DNA of 64,000 nucleotides from an uncultured Candidatus Actinomarina sp. (GCA_902596545.1 CACJUH010000006.1:1-64000); one strand, 5' to 3'. Shown: positions 1 to 9,825, counted from the first letter of the stretch. A program made the numbers and translations. Notes: generated by a model from the letters alone, not told the origin.

Positions 1-92
1 TTAGAAAGTTTCAATATGGCTTTAGTAAGGTTGTCAGCTCTATCTCCGATATTTGAACCTAAAGAAAGATAAATACTATTTAAATTTTTCAC
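1..92 (-). CDS. folK: 2-amino-4-hydroxy-6-hydroxymethyldihydropteridine pyrophosphokinase (HPPK), N-terminal fragment cut by window edge; GTG start overlaps folB stop
   Basis: Reverse strand reads (V)KNLNSIYLSLGSNIGDRADNLTKAILKLS, the typical HPPK N-terminus; follows folB. Confidence 0.82.
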   Translation of the reverse strand, partial: MKNLNSIYLSLGSNIGDRADNLTKAILKLS

Positions 93-447
93 TGTAAGTA
101 ACTGATAAATTATTTGTTTTTTCTTTCAAAATAGTATCCGGTTTATGAACTGTCACAATAATTTCAAATATTTTTACATTACTTTCGGAATTATATTTTT
201 TATAAATTTCTTGGGTAATTTTTTTTGATAATGTCTCGATGAGGTTAAAGCTTTCAGTTTTTACAATTCCAATTACATCATCCACTACGTTTTCATAGTT
301 AATTGTGTCATATATTTCATCACCTTGAAAATTATCTATAGTAATTTTTACATCTACAAGGAATTTTTGATCATTTGACTTTTCAATTTCGTAGATTCCG
401 TGTTTTCCTGATGTTTTGATCCCAAGAATATTTATGTCATATGACAT
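76..447 (-). CDS. folB: Dihydroneopterin aldolase
   Basis: FolB-like length and sequence (NFQGDEIYDTINYENVV...ETLSKKI...VTVHKP); between folP and folK. Confidence 0.85.
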   Translation of the reverse strand: MSYDINILGIKTSGKHGIYEIEKSNDQKFLVDVKITIDNFQGDEIYDTINYENVVDDVIGIVKTESFNLIETLSKKITQEIYKKYNSESNVKIFEIIVTVHKPDTILKEKTNNLSVTYSEKFK

Positions 448-450
448 TTT

Positions 451-942
451 TTAAGTATTTGGAATAAGGGCAATAGCCTTTGGAGATAGTGGCTTCTCTA
501 ATATCTTTTCTAATATTGTTCTAGCTAGAATTGGATCGTCTAAAAGTTCAGAATAAATTAAATATCCAGCAAGTATACCTGGCACCTCTTCATCTAAGTA
601 CTCTCTGTGTATTAGAAGCTTTCTTTCTTTGTCTGATAGTGCTTCTTTTATTGCCTCAAATATTATATTTAACGACTCCTTTGGGACATCATCTGCAAGA
701 GGATAATGGTAAGTCCTGAATCCTACCTCTTGGTAGTTCTTTAAATTAAAATCTGAGTCTAACAAAGAGAAAATTGCATTTATTCCTTGACTCTTAATCC
801 ACTGGATTTCTTCTTCTCTTCTAATTTTCCTTGGTGTTAATCCACCACCACCAATACATTCGGAAACTGCTAGTTTTCCTTCAATAATCCAGTTAAAGTC
901 ATTTGGTTTTAAACCAGCCATATTTCCTTTCTGTAAACACAA
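451..942 (-). CDS. Dual-specificity-phosphatase-like fold protein lacking the catalytic Cys/Arg; start may be internal Met at 921
   Basis: DSP-like pattern (NWIIEGKLAVSE...GINAIFSLLD...YHYPLADDVP...LLIHREYLDEEVPGILAGYLIY); HCX5R signature not intact. Confidence 0.6.
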   Translation of the reverse strand: MCLQKGNMAGLKPNDFNWIIEGKLAVSECIGGGGLTPRKIRREEEIQWIKSQGINAIFSLLDSDFNLKNYQEVGFRTYHYPLADDVPKESLNIIFEAIKEALSDKERKLLIHREYLDEEVPGILAGYLIYSELLDDPILARTILEKILEKPLSPKAIALIPNT

Positions 943-961
943 TAATAGCTTACACTAATTA

Positions 962-1705
962 CTAATTTGTTAGATGCATTCTCACTAGTGAAACCCCAGA
1001 ATCAACGCAGTGTTTAAATAAATCAGAATTTGACATTGGAATATTTTTAATAAATTTCTTTTTTGAATACCCAACAATCAAGGGAAAGTTGTCTTTAAGT
1101 TCTTTGATGTTCAGCAATAAATCAACAGAGTCAGATAAATTTTTACCAAACCCTAAACCTGGATCAATTGCGATTTGTTCTTCCCTAACTCCCAAACTTA
1201 TTAGTGATTTTATTTTTGAATTTAGGTGTTCCTTTACTTCCTTAACTACATCTTTATAAATCATTTTATGATGCAAAGATTCTGATTTAGGATGTCTATG
1301 AACTAAGATGATTTTTGATTTTGAATCAACGGCTAATCGAATCATTTCTTCTTTCATGAAGCCACTTACATCATTGATTATTTCAAAATTATTTTCAACT
1401 GCATGTTTTGTCACAATTGGATTAAATGAATCAATTGAAAATGAAAATTTATTTTGATTTATATTTATAAAATAATTTAACCTTTTAATCTCCTCTTCAG
1501 TTGTGACACTATCAAATCCTGGTTTAGTTGAAGCACAACCAACATCAATAAAATTGATATTTTTTTGTTTTGCTGAATTCAATAACTTATTTAATTTAGC
1601 GTCCTTATTAAATACGCCATCACCTGAAAATGAATCATTAGATAAATTTATAATTCCTAATATTTTTGAATTATCTAAAGATAATGCACGATTCCAATTG
1701 GACAA
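962..1705 (-). CDS. folP: Dihydropteroate synthase
   Basis: GIINLSNDSFSGDG, DVGCASTKPG, INDVSG, DPGLGFGK motifs. Confidence 0.93.
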   Translation of the reverse strand: MSNWNRALSLDNSKILGIINLSNDSFSGDGVFNKDAKLNKLLNSAKQKNINFIDVGCASTKPGFDSVTTEEEIKRLNYFININQNKFSFSIDSFNPIVTKHAVENNFEIINDVSGFMKEEMIRLAVDSKSKIILVHRHPKSESLHHKMIYKDVVKEVKEHLNSKIKSLISLGVREEQIAIDPGLGFGKNLSDSVDLLLNIKELKDNFPLIVGYSKKKFIKNIPMSNSDLFKHCVDSGVSLVRMHLTN

Positions 1706-1708
1706 TTT

Positions 1709-2266
1709 CTAAAAATTTAATATGGCTTCATTACGAAGCGTGTGGTCGATTTCGTAGATTCCGGTACTGTAAGTTGTTTCAAATTCAGTTTGGGAATTTT
1801 CAATATTTAACAAACTTGAACACATGTGATTTGCACTTATTTTTACCATTACACCTTTAGGATCAAGTGCATTTTGGATTTCAATTGCTATATTTTTTGT
1901 TAGAGTTTCCTGCAAAGTTAAATTATTTGAAAGTATATTTACGAGTTCACTAAATTTAGAAACTCCCGCTATTTTGCTATTTGGATAAACAGCTATATTG
2001 ACCAAGCCTGTAAAAGGAAGTAGGTGATGCTCACATAAGCTAACAAAATTTATTCCTTTTAAGTAGATAGGTTGATTATGTTCTACGTTGTCAAGATTAG
2101 TTAAAATTTCAGATGGTAAGTGTGATTTGTATAATTTTAACTCTATTTGCTCAAGAAACTTTTTGGAAAGTTTCATTATTTCCTCTTCTGATTTGTCAGT
2201 CTTTGTTTTTAAAAATTCGAAAAGAGCAATCTCAATATTGCTCTTAGTTTCATTTATAGAACTCAT
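1709..2266 (-). CDS. folE: GTP cyclohydrolase I
   Basis: SLCEHHLLPFTG and VMVKISANHMCSS motifs. Confidence 0.94.
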   Translation of the reverse strand: MSSINETKSNIEIALFEFLKTKTDKSEEEIMKLSKKFLEQIELKLYKSHLPSEILTNLDNVEHNQPIYLKGINFVSLCEHHLLPFTGLVNIAVYPNSKIAGVSKFSELVNILSNNLTLQETLTKNIAIEIQNALDPKGVMVKISANHMCSSLLNIENSQTEFETTYSTGIYEIDHTLRNEAILNF

Positions 2267-4125
2267 TAAGCAAGCCTTAGGCTTTTTCCAGAACCGGTTA
2301 TTTTAACTTTTGCAATAGTTTTAAAAATATCTGCTACTTCTTCTTTGTTTAATGTCTCTTTTTCCATTAACTGTTTGACCATAGCATCCATTTGTTTCTT
2401 AAATTTCTTCAGAATCTTTCCAGCAATTACATGTGCATCGTTTAACAAATTTCTTACTTCGTCGTCAATAGAAGAAGCTATTTCATCGGAGTAATCTTGT
2501 TGTCTTCCGTAATCTCTTCCTAAAAATACTTCATTAGATCCTTTTCCGTAAAGCATTGGCCCTAGCTTTTCACTCATCCCAAATTCCATAACCATTCTTC
2601 TAGCAATGTCTGTAGCTTTTTCTATGTCGTTTGAAGCACCTGTTGTAGGATCAGCAAAAATTAATTCTTCTGCTACTCGACCTCCCATCAACATTGCAAG
2701 CCTATCTTTAAGCTCAGCTTTGGATGAAAGATACTTTTCACTATCAGGAAGTGCTTGAGTATAACCTAAAGCTCGACCACGAGGAATAATGGTAACTTTG
2801 TGGATAGGGTCAGCATTAGGAAGGGCCCATCCAACTAGGGCATGGCCTGTTTCATGATAAGCGATAATTAATTTTTCTTCTTCGGTCATTACTTGGCTTT
2901 TCTTTTCTGGACCAGCCATTACCCTATCTATAGAATTTTCAATATCTGCAATGCCAATCGTTTTTTTATTTTTTCTTGCTGCTAATAAAGCTGCTTCATT
3001 TAATAAATTTGCTAAATCGGCCCCAGTAAAACCTGGTGTTTGTTTTGCTAATGTTTCAAAATTAACATTTTTTGCTAATGGCTTATCTTTTGCATGAACT
3101 TTAAGTATTTGTGTCCTTCCAGATAAATCTGGCCTACCAACAATGACTTGTCTATCAAATCTACCAGGCCTTAGAAGTGCTGGGTCTAAGACATCTGGTC
3201 TATTAGTCGCAGCCATAAGGATTACGCCCTGATTTGCTTCAAACCCATCCATCTCAACTAAGAGTTGGTTTAATGTTTGCTCCCGCTCATCATGACCTCC
3301 GCCTAAACCAGCCCCTCTCATTCTTCCAACCGCGTCAATTTCATCGATAAAAATTATTGCTGGAGATGCTTCTTTAGCTTTTTTAAATAGATCTCTAACT
3401 CTACTTGCTCCAACTCCGACAAACATTTCAACAAAATCGGATCCTGAAATACTAAAGAATGGAACTCCTGCCTCTCCTGCTACTGCTTTTGCTAAAAGAG
3501 TTTTTCCGGTTCCCGGTGGTCCAACAAGAAGAACCCCTTTTGGAATCTTTGCTCCTAACTTATTAAATTTTTCTGGAGACTTTAGGAATTCTTTAATCTC
3601 TTCAAGTTCTTCTTTAGCTTCTTCTACACCAGCGACATCTTTAAAAGTTACTTTTGGAGATTCTTCATCTAGTTCTTTTGCCTTTGATTTTCCAAATTGC
3701 ATTATTTGATTTCCGTTTGATCTAACCTGAGAAAACATATAAAACATGAAAGCAGCTAAGAATAGCCAAGGTAAAAATGCAAAAAAGTAGTCCTGAAATC
3801 CTGCAGGTTCTGTGTCTGTATTCAAAATAATATCTTGATCTACAAGGAGTTGAAAGACTTCTCCTTCAAAACCTTCTGGATACTCTGTTTGATAAATTGT
3901 GTCATCATTATTTAATTTAAATTCAACAAGATTGGACTGTTCTTTTATAGTTGCTTCAGATACATTTCCAGACTGTATGTCATTTTTAAATATTGTGAAA
4001 GATTTACTTTCTGGTGAGTTTACAGTTGAATTATATTGCTGTACTCCAAAAAATATTAAAAGACCAAGCCCAACATAAAGAAGAAAAGACCTGTTATTGT
4101 TTTTGTTTTCTTTTTTATTTTCCAT
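2266..4125 (-). CDS. ftsH: ATP-dependent zinc metalloprotease FtsH
   Basis: Walker [12 protein letters not shown] region, HETGH zinc site, N-terminal TMs. Confidence 0.98.
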   Translation of the reverse strand: MENKKENKNNNRSFLLYVGLGLLIFFGVQQYNSTVNSPESKSFTIFKNDIQSGNVSEATIKEQSNLVEFKLNNDDTIYQTEYPEGFEGEVFQLLVDQDIILNTDTEPAGFQDYFFAFLPWLFLAAFMFYMFSQVRSNGNQIMQFGKSKAKELDEESPKVTFKDVAGVEEAKEELEEIKEFLKSPEKFNKLGAKIPKGVLLVGPPGTGKTLLAKAVAGEAGVPFFSISGSDFVEMFVGVGASRVRDLFKKAKEASPAIIFIDEIDAVGRMRGAGLGGGHDEREQTLNQLLVEMDGFEANQGVILMAATNRPDVLDPALLRPGRFDRQVIVGRPDLSGRTQILKVHAKDKPLAKNVNFETLAKQTPGFTGADLANLLNEAALLAARKNKKTIGIADIENSIDRVMAGPEKKSQVMTEEEKLIIAYHETGHALVGWALPNADPIHKVTIIPRGRALGYTQALPDSEKYLSSKAELKDRLAMLMGGRVAEELIFADPTTGASNDIEKATDIARRMVMEFGMSEKLGPMLYGKGSNEVFLGRDYGRQQDYSDEIASSIDDEVRNLLNDAHVIAGKILKKFKKQMDAMVKQLMEKETLNKEEVADIFKTIAKVKITGSGKSLRLA

Positions 4126-4168
4126 CTTCTTAATTTAATACTGTTGAGTTTAAAAGCAATAGTGAGAT

Positions 4169-4681
4169 TTATGACAAAACGCCAAGGAAAGGGAGTTCTC
4201 TATATTTTCCTTCATAATCGAGACCATATCCAACAACAAATTCTGGTCCTATCTCAAATCCTGAATATTTTATGTCTACTGGTTCAGTTGCAACATCTTT
4301 TTTAATAAACATACACAATATTTCAATGCTTTTTGGGTTTCTAGATTCAAGCAAATTTTTTAAGTGAGATATAGTCAAACCTGTGTCAAAAATATCTTCA
4401 ACAATTAATATATTTTTTCCAGTTATATCTATATCTAAATCCTTATCAATTTTTATTTGACCAGTAGATTTTGTTCCTTCATAAGATTGGATGCTCATAA
4501 ATTCGAATGTTACATCTACATTGAGCTGCTTTGCTAAGTCGCTGATCACAATAAACGCACCTTTTAGGATTCCAACTATTACAAGTTCTTCTCCCGAGTA
4601 GTCTTTGTTGATTCTTTCAGCTAGTTCTTTAACTTTTTGTTCAATTTCATCTTGTTCAATTAGGACTTTAGATACTTTCAA
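4169..4681 (-). CDS. hpt: Hypoxanthine phosphoribosyltransferase
   Basis: VGILKGAF, ILIVEDIFDTGLT PRPP-binding motif; adjacent to tilS/ftsH. Confidence 0.94.
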   Translation of the reverse strand: MKVSKVLIEQDEIEQKVKELAERINKDYSGEELVIVGILKGAFIVISDLAKQLNVDVTFEFMSIQSYEGTKSTGQIKIDKDLDIDITGKNILIVEDIFDTGLTISHLKNLLESRNPKSIEILCMFIKKDVATEPVDIKYSGFEIGPEFVVGYGLDYEGKYRELPFLGVLS

Positions 4682-5933
4682 AATTGCTCTTTTCTATTGA
4701 AGTTGTAATTATATGTTTGTTGTTTTCTGAATCAAAATCTTTTACTAAATCACTTTTTCTAACCCCTGGAATCCATATGACTTCATTATCAATTTTTGCA
4801 ATAGGCCAAACTTCTCTGAGAGGTTCTTTAACTCCAAAAGACCTCAATACCTCAGATACTTTCTGTGATGAACCATTAATTGAAATCTTGTCACCACTAA
4901 AGATTGAGGATAGATTGAAATTTTCCACGAAATTTTGCGGTATTCCAAGTTTCCAATTGTTTGAATAATTACATTTTGTAGCATGTTGAAAATTAAAATA
5001 ACCAAAAGTCATGTCTTCATCAGAATTTAATTTCCACATTTCTTTTTCAATAAATACAACTAAACCAGATTGATTAGAAACCACCCAGTTTTTGTGATAA
5101 CTTACATGGCTTCCACTAGTAATTGATGAAAATATTTTTTTCAAATCATCTCCTTGGAGACCACTTTGTCCAATAGATGAAGAGATTAAAGAAATTAAGT
5201 AATTTGATCTTGAATCATTTTCCTGAATAAGTAAAAGCGGTACTTCAAAATATCCTTTTGCAAACTTAATAAATTTTCTTACTTCTACTTTATTTTCAAG
5301 CAGCACCTCTATTTCCAAAATTAAATTGAAAATTTTATTATTTATCTCTCCTTGAAATCTTTCATCTACTTCTGGTATTAATTGGTTTCTAATCCAATTT
5401 CTAGAAATTTCATTATTTTGGTTTGTAGTGTCTTCAGTAAATGCAATATTGTTTTTTATTGCATAATCTTGGATCTCAGACTTCTTTGTATTTATAAGTG
5501 GTCTTAATAAATTTTCATTTTCAGCTTTGATTGATGTTAGCCCTTTTAGCCTGGTGCCTCTAAATAGATTAATCAAAAAAGTTTCAACTTTATCATCTTT
5601 ATGATGACCTGTTACTAATATTTCATTTTTTTTAAGATTATCAAATAATAAACTGTACCTTTTTTCTCTCATTTTTGTTTCGGAGGCGTTTTCTTCTAAA
5701 TCTGTAATTATATTTTCATGGCTTGTTTCAAGATTTTTTGCAATTTCTTCAGCAGATTTTTGTAATAAACTAGAGTCTTTCTGATTATGATTAACAAAAA
5801 TTGTTCTATAAGACAGATTTAGTTCATTAAAGATTGAAGCTAATACCGCACTATCAACACCTCCGCTAAGTGCTAAAACATATTCATTGTTTTTATTAAC
5901 TAATTTGAGTATCTTATTTTTAATATCTGTCAT
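4668..5933 (-). CDS. tilS: tRNA(Ile)-lysidine synthase
   Basis: SGGVDS PP-loop, GHHKDDKVETFL, C-terminal TilS domain. Confidence 0.93.
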   Translation of the reverse strand: MTDIKNKILKLVNKNNEYVLALSGGVDSAVLASIFNELNLSYRTIFVNHNQKDSSLLQKSAEEIAKNLETSHENIITDLEENASETKMREKRYSLLFDNLKKNEILVTGHHKDDKVETFLINLFRGTRLKGLTSIKAENENLLRPLINTKKSEIQDYAIKNNIAFTEDTTNQNNEISRNWIRNQLIPEVDERFQGEINNKIFNLILEIEVLLENKVEVRKFIKFAKGYFEVPLLLIQENDSRSNYLISLISSSIGQSGLQGDDLKKIFSSITSGSHVSYHKNWVVSNQSGLVVFIEKEMWKLNSDEDMTFGYFNFQHATKCNYSNNWKLGIPQNFVENFNLSSIFSGDKISINGSSQKVSEVLRSFGVKEPLREVWPIAKIDNEVIWIPGVRKSDLVKDFDSENNKHIITTSIEKSNFESI

Positions 5934-5948
5934 AAAGAAAAAGTTTTT

Positions 5949-6212
5949 TTATTTCTCTATAACCTTATATCTTTTTCGAGTTACTTGTCTGAAATATTGA
6001 ATAACGTTTCCAAGAATTACTAATGTTGCTATAGCAACAGTTGTTGGAATTAAGAATCTGTAGGTCCATGCTACATCTTCAATTTGCTCTGGTGGCTCTT
6101 CAACCACGATCGCTGGAGTTGGTACTTCTCCTTCAGTATGATCGTCTGCAATTACAATTCCTGCAGGAGAGAACAGAATTAATAAACCCAAAATTAAAAG
6201 AAACTTTTTCAC
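5949..6212 (-). CDS. Small secreted/membrane protein, signal peptide plus one TM helix
   Basis: ORF with SD context; MKKFLLILGLLILFSPAGIVIA signal; TM near C-term. Confidence 0.6.
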   Translation of the reverse strand: MKKFLLILGLLILFSPAGIVIADDHTEGEVPTPAIVVEEPPEQIEDVAWTYRFLIPTTVAIATLVILGNVIQYFRQVTRKRYKVIEK

Positions 6213-6275
6213 AATATGAGACTACTAAAAGAAATTAGAAATAAGAAGAATTTAATGATTTTTATTTACCGATTG

Positions 6276-7109
6276 CTAAATATTTAATCTGTATTTTTCA
6301 GAAAATTTAATCAACTTAGTTTGATTTATTTCTTTTACTTTATAGTCTTCAATGTCTTTTGGAACATTCACAGATTTTTTTAGTGTTGTTAGTTCTTTAA
6401 ATAGTTTTAAAAGTTCAAAATTGTTAGCTATAGTTTCAGCATGCCTCTTACCGCCTCTAATTGTATTTTTCCAATTGTCTACATTATTTAAAATTAAATC
6501 AATATTTTCATATTTTTGAAGAAGCAAAGCTGCAGTCTTTTGACCTATTCCCTTCATTCCTGGAATTCCATCAGAGCTATCTCCTGTAAGAGCAAGAAAA
6601 TCCGGTATTTGATTTGGCAAGATACCAAATTTTTCTTTTACTCCTTTATCGTTTGTAAAAGTTTTATACCTAGTCGAATACATTACAATCTCATCTCCTT
6701 TTACACATTGCATTAAATCTTTATCTAATGAACCAATTATGATTTTTATATTTTTGTCACTAAATTGTTCGCATACCGATGCAATTCCATCATCAGCTTC
6801 ATATTTCTTCATAGACAAAAGGGTTATTCCAAGTAATTTTGTTACTTCCTCAGCTAGAGGAAATTGATTAAGGATATCCGGATCAATATCGTTACTGGAT
6901 TTATAACCGTCATAAAGCTCGTTACGAAATGACTCAACTGTTGAATCAAAAGATACACACAAATATTTATATTGTTTTTTTAAGGAGTTGAGGTGAGTTA
7001 TGTATCCCTTTAATGCTCCAACTTCAGCTCCACCTGGTGAAATTCTACTTGGGTAACCAAAATGCGACCTAAATAATTCATATGTACCATCAACAATATA
7101 TATCTCCAT
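6276..7109 (-). CDS. Stand-alone 5'-3' exonuclease (PolA N-terminal/flap nuclease family)
   Basis: VDGTYELFR, KYEADDGIA, GSLDKDLMQ, LTGDSSDGIPGMKGIGQKTA (H3TH). Confidence 0.88.
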   Translation of the reverse strand: MEIYIVDGTYELFRSHFGYPSRISPGGAEVGALKGYITHLNSLKKQYKYLCVSFDSTVESFRNELYDGYKSSNDIDPDILNQFPLAEEVTKLLGITLLSMKKYEADDGIASVCEQFSDKNIKIIIGSLDKDLMQCVKGDEIVMYSTRYKTFTNDKGVKEKFGILPNQIPDFLALTGDSSDGIPGMKGIGQKTAALLLQKYENIDLILNNVDNWKNTIRGGKRHAETIANNFELLKLFKELTTLKKSVNVPKDIEDYKVKEINQTKLIKFSEKYRLNI

Positions 7110-7147
7110 ACTTTGATTTTACTTCATGAAAATAAACCCTTGAAAGC

Positions 7148-7184
7148 AAAAATCCCGATTGATCTTGCGACCCTTCGGGATTTT
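7148..7184 (-). terminator. Stem-loop, possible bidirectional intrinsic terminator
   Basis: AAAATCCCGA/TCGGGATTTT inverted repeat, 16-nt loop, T-rich on both sides. Confidence 0.55.
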
Positions 7185-7308
7185 CTGTTCTATCTTCTTT
7201 TCTATCTTTCGATTTCTTTTCCGATAGTGTTCTATAAATATACGTTAGTTTTTATTCTTACGCAAGATATTTACTAATCTATTTTTCGCGAAGTTTTTAG
7301 TTCAAATT

Positions 7309-8589
7309 TTATTTTGTGCTATCTAAAGCCTGCGAAAGATCCTCAAGAATGTCTTCAATGTCTTCTATGCCTATTGAAAGTCTTATAAGCTCAGGAGGAG
7401 AACCAGCAGCTATCAACTGATCATCATCTAATTGTGAATGTGTAGTTGTTGCAGGATGAATTGCAAGAGATCTTGTGTCTCCAACGTTAGCCACATGTCT
7501 AAACATTTTTAAATTATCTATAAACTTTTGACCAGAATCTTTACCTCCTTTAATCCCGAACACAACCATAGTTCCGCCTGTACCCTTCAGGTATTTTTGA
7601 GAAAGATCATATGCAGGATCGTCCTTTAATCCAGGAAAACGTACCCACTCAACGAGCTTGTGATCTAATAAAAATTCAGCAACTTTAATTGCATTTTCAC
7701 AATGTCTCTCCATTCTCAATCCAAGAGTTTCAAGACCACTCATTACTTCAAAGGCTGTATCTGGTGACATATTTGCACCCAAATTTCGTAATGGAACAGT
7801 TCTTAATCTTAGAGAGTAAGCAACATTGCTTAAATCTCCTAAGTCATGACCCCATCTCATTCCCCCATAGCTAGTGTCTGGTTTGTCATAAAGAGGAAAA
7901 TTTCCATTGCCCCAGTTAAACCCGCCTTTTTCAATAACCGCTCCTGCAATTACCCTGCCATGACCAGACATCCATTTAGTTAATGAGTAGACAACAATAT
8001 CTGCTCCAAAATCAAAAGACTTTTGAATTGCAGATGTTGTAAAAGTCGCATCAACAATTAGGGGGATGCCGTTGGCGTGAGCGATTTCAGATAAGGCTGT
8101 GATGTCTGCAACAACAAGTCCTGGATTGGTAATTGTCTCACAATATATAGCTCTAGTTTTTTCATCAATACTTTCTTCCACTGCTTTGAAATCAGTTATA
8201 TCTACTTTTTTTGCATTTATTCCGTATTCGGGAAGTATGTTATCAAACATTGTGTAGGTTCCCCCATAAAGTTGGCTTGCAGAAATAAAGTTATCCCCTT
8301 GGCTCATGATATTTATTAGAGAATACAAAACTGCAGATGTACCAGAAGATAAAGCAACACACATAGCACCATCTTCTAAAGCAGTAAGCCTTGCTTCTAG
8401 AGCACCAACAGTTGGATTCCCAATTCGAGAATAAATGTTTCCAAACTCTTTTAAAGCAAACAAACTAGCAGCGTGTTCCGTATTGTTGAATTGATAAGCA
8501 GTTGTTCTATAAATTGGAACAGTTATAGCGCCTTCTGCATCAGCATCTGAATCCCATCCAGCATGAATGAGTTTTGAATTAAATTTCAT
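7309..8589 (-). CDS. metY: O-acetylhomoserine sulfhydrylase (Cys/Met metabolism PLP enzyme)
   Basis: Cys/Met PLP family: YSRIGNPT, SLTKWMSGHG; SAM riboswitch upstream. Confidence 0.92.
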   Translation of the reverse strand: MKFNSKLIHAGWDSDADAEGAITVPIYRTTAYQFNNTEHAASLFALKEFGNIYSRIGNPTVGALEARLTALEDGAMCVALSSGTSAVLYSLINIMSQGDNFISASQLYGGTYTMFDNILPEYGINAKKVDITDFKAVEESIDEKTRAIYCETITNPGLVVADITALSEIAHANGIPLIVDATFTTSAIQKSFDFGADIVVYSLTKWMSGHGRVIAGAVIEKGGFNWGNGNFPLYDKPDTSYGGMRWGHDLGDLSNVAYSLRLRTVPLRNLGANMSPDTAFEVMSGLETLGLRMERHCENAIKVAEFLLDHKLVEWVRFPGLKDDPAYDLSQKYLKGTGGTMVVFGIKGGKDSGQKFIDNLKMFRHVANVGDTRSLAIHPATTTHSQLDDDQLIAAGSPPELIRLSIGIEDIEDILEDLSQALDSTK

Positions 8590-8594
8590 TAATT

Positions 8595-8705
8595 TTCTCC
8601 TTTTATAGGAGAAGGATTTGACTACTTAGTTGCATTTCTGCCACATCTTCAAGCACCTTGGATAGTCTTCCAGGTTGCCGAGGTCTTAACCTTCTCTTTA
8701 TGTTC
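8595..8705 (-). promoter_or_regulatory. SAM-I/IV-clan riboswitch plus SD-sequestering expression platform upstream of metY
   Basis: Reverse strand: AAAGAGAAGGTTAAGACCTCGGCAACCTGGAAGACTATCCAAGGTGCTTGAAGATGTGGCAG, then TTCTCCT-ATAAA-AGGAGAA hairpin containing the SD. Confidence 0.82.
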
Positions 8706-8733
8706 TTAAAAATTATATCAAAAATTTTTAAGA
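8704..8733 (-). terminator. AT-rich 11-bp hairpin just after metK, before the metY riboswitch
   Basis: TCTTAAAAATT (8704-8714) / AATTTTTAAGA (8723-8733), 8-nt loop. Confidence 0.5.
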
Positions 8734-8736
8734 CTT

Positions 8737-9825
8737 CTAAATATTTTCTATTTTTTCCCAATTTCTATCATCGTGACCAAAATGGGAAAAAAGTGTATCT
8801 ATTCGATAATTGACATTTATTAGGTTGAGTCTTTCAATTATTGCTCCAGGTTTCATATCAAACTTATTGACAAAGTCTTTAATGACATTTTCTTTAACAT
8901 TTGAAGTATCGAAAGTATTAACTGTCAATTCATACGGTTCTGCTTTCCCTATAGCATAAGAAACTCTTACAAGACATTCATCAGCAAGTTTATGAAAAAC
9001 AATATTTTTTGCTAAGTGTCTTGCTGCATAGGCAGCTGATCTATCAACCTTGCTAGGGTCTTTACCCGAAAATGCTCCACCGCCTACAGGTACAGATGGA
9101 CCATATGCATCTACTACAATTTTTCTACCTGTTAAACCAGTATCACCTGCTGGGCCTCCTTTGATAAAAGACCCTGAAGGATTTAAATCCAATTGAAAAT
9201 TCTGATTTACGTGATTTGCTACAATTTCTGACACCTGATCGTGAAGTTTTTGAATATTAATCTCTTTTTTATGTTGAGTTGACACAACTACTTTTGCTTT
9301 ATCTCCTCCAGTGGTTACTTGAACTTTTGAATCAAGGTCAAGCATTGGGTCTGAATTCTGTAAATCCCACAATGTCTTTTGTATATTTCTAGAAATATCA
9401 AATGTCGGAGGCATAAATGACTCTGTTTTATTAGTTGCAAATCCAATCATTATTCCTTGGTCTCCTGCTCCTTGGTCTTCGTCTTCTTCTACTGCTGCCC
9501 TAATTTCTTCTGACTGTGGTGTTAGTTCGTTGTAAATAGATAATCTATCAAGATCAAAATCTTCAAAACTAGTTTTTATAGTTTTGTTTAGTGCTTCATG
9601 AACAATTGTTTTAATGTCTTCTGTAGAAATATTTGCAATTTCACTTATTTCTCCACCAACCATTACTAAACCACCATCTTTGGTTCCAGTTAAAACTGTT
9701 TCTACAGCCACTCTTGATGAAGGATTGTTTTCTAAAGCTTTGGTTAAAACATAATCTGAAATTAAATCTGCTATTTTATCTGGATGTCCAGGTGATACAG
9801 TTTCTGCTGTGACATATTTAAACAA
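8737..9825 (-). CDS. metK: S-adenosylmethionine synthetase (TTG start)
   Basis: SPGHPDKIADLISD, GAGDQGIMIGFA, GGAFSGKDPSKVDRSAAYAAR. Confidence 0.96.
   Translation of the reverse strand: MFKYVTAETVSPGHPDKIADLISDYVLTKALENNPSSRVAVETVLTGTKDGGLVMVGGEISEIANISTEDIKTIVHEALNKTIKTSFEDFDLDRLSIYNELTPQSEEIRAAVEEDEDQGAGDQGIMIGFATNKTESFMPPTFDISRNIQKTLWDLQNSDPMLDLDSKVQVTTGGDKAKVVVSTQHKKEINIQKLHDQVSEIVANHVNQNFQLDLNPSGSFIKGGPAGDTGLTGRKIVVDAYGPSVPVGGGAFSGKDPSKVDRSAAYAARHLAKNIVFHKLADECLVRVSYAIGKAEPYELTVNTFDTSNVKENVIKDFVNKFDMKPGAIIERLNLINVNYRIDTLFSHFGHDDRNWEKIENI

Noticed and set aside
531-719. 62-aa plus-strand ORF in the folate cluster, and similar short antisense ORFs throughout
   Set aside because: Lie opposite well-supported genes with no independent coding evidence.
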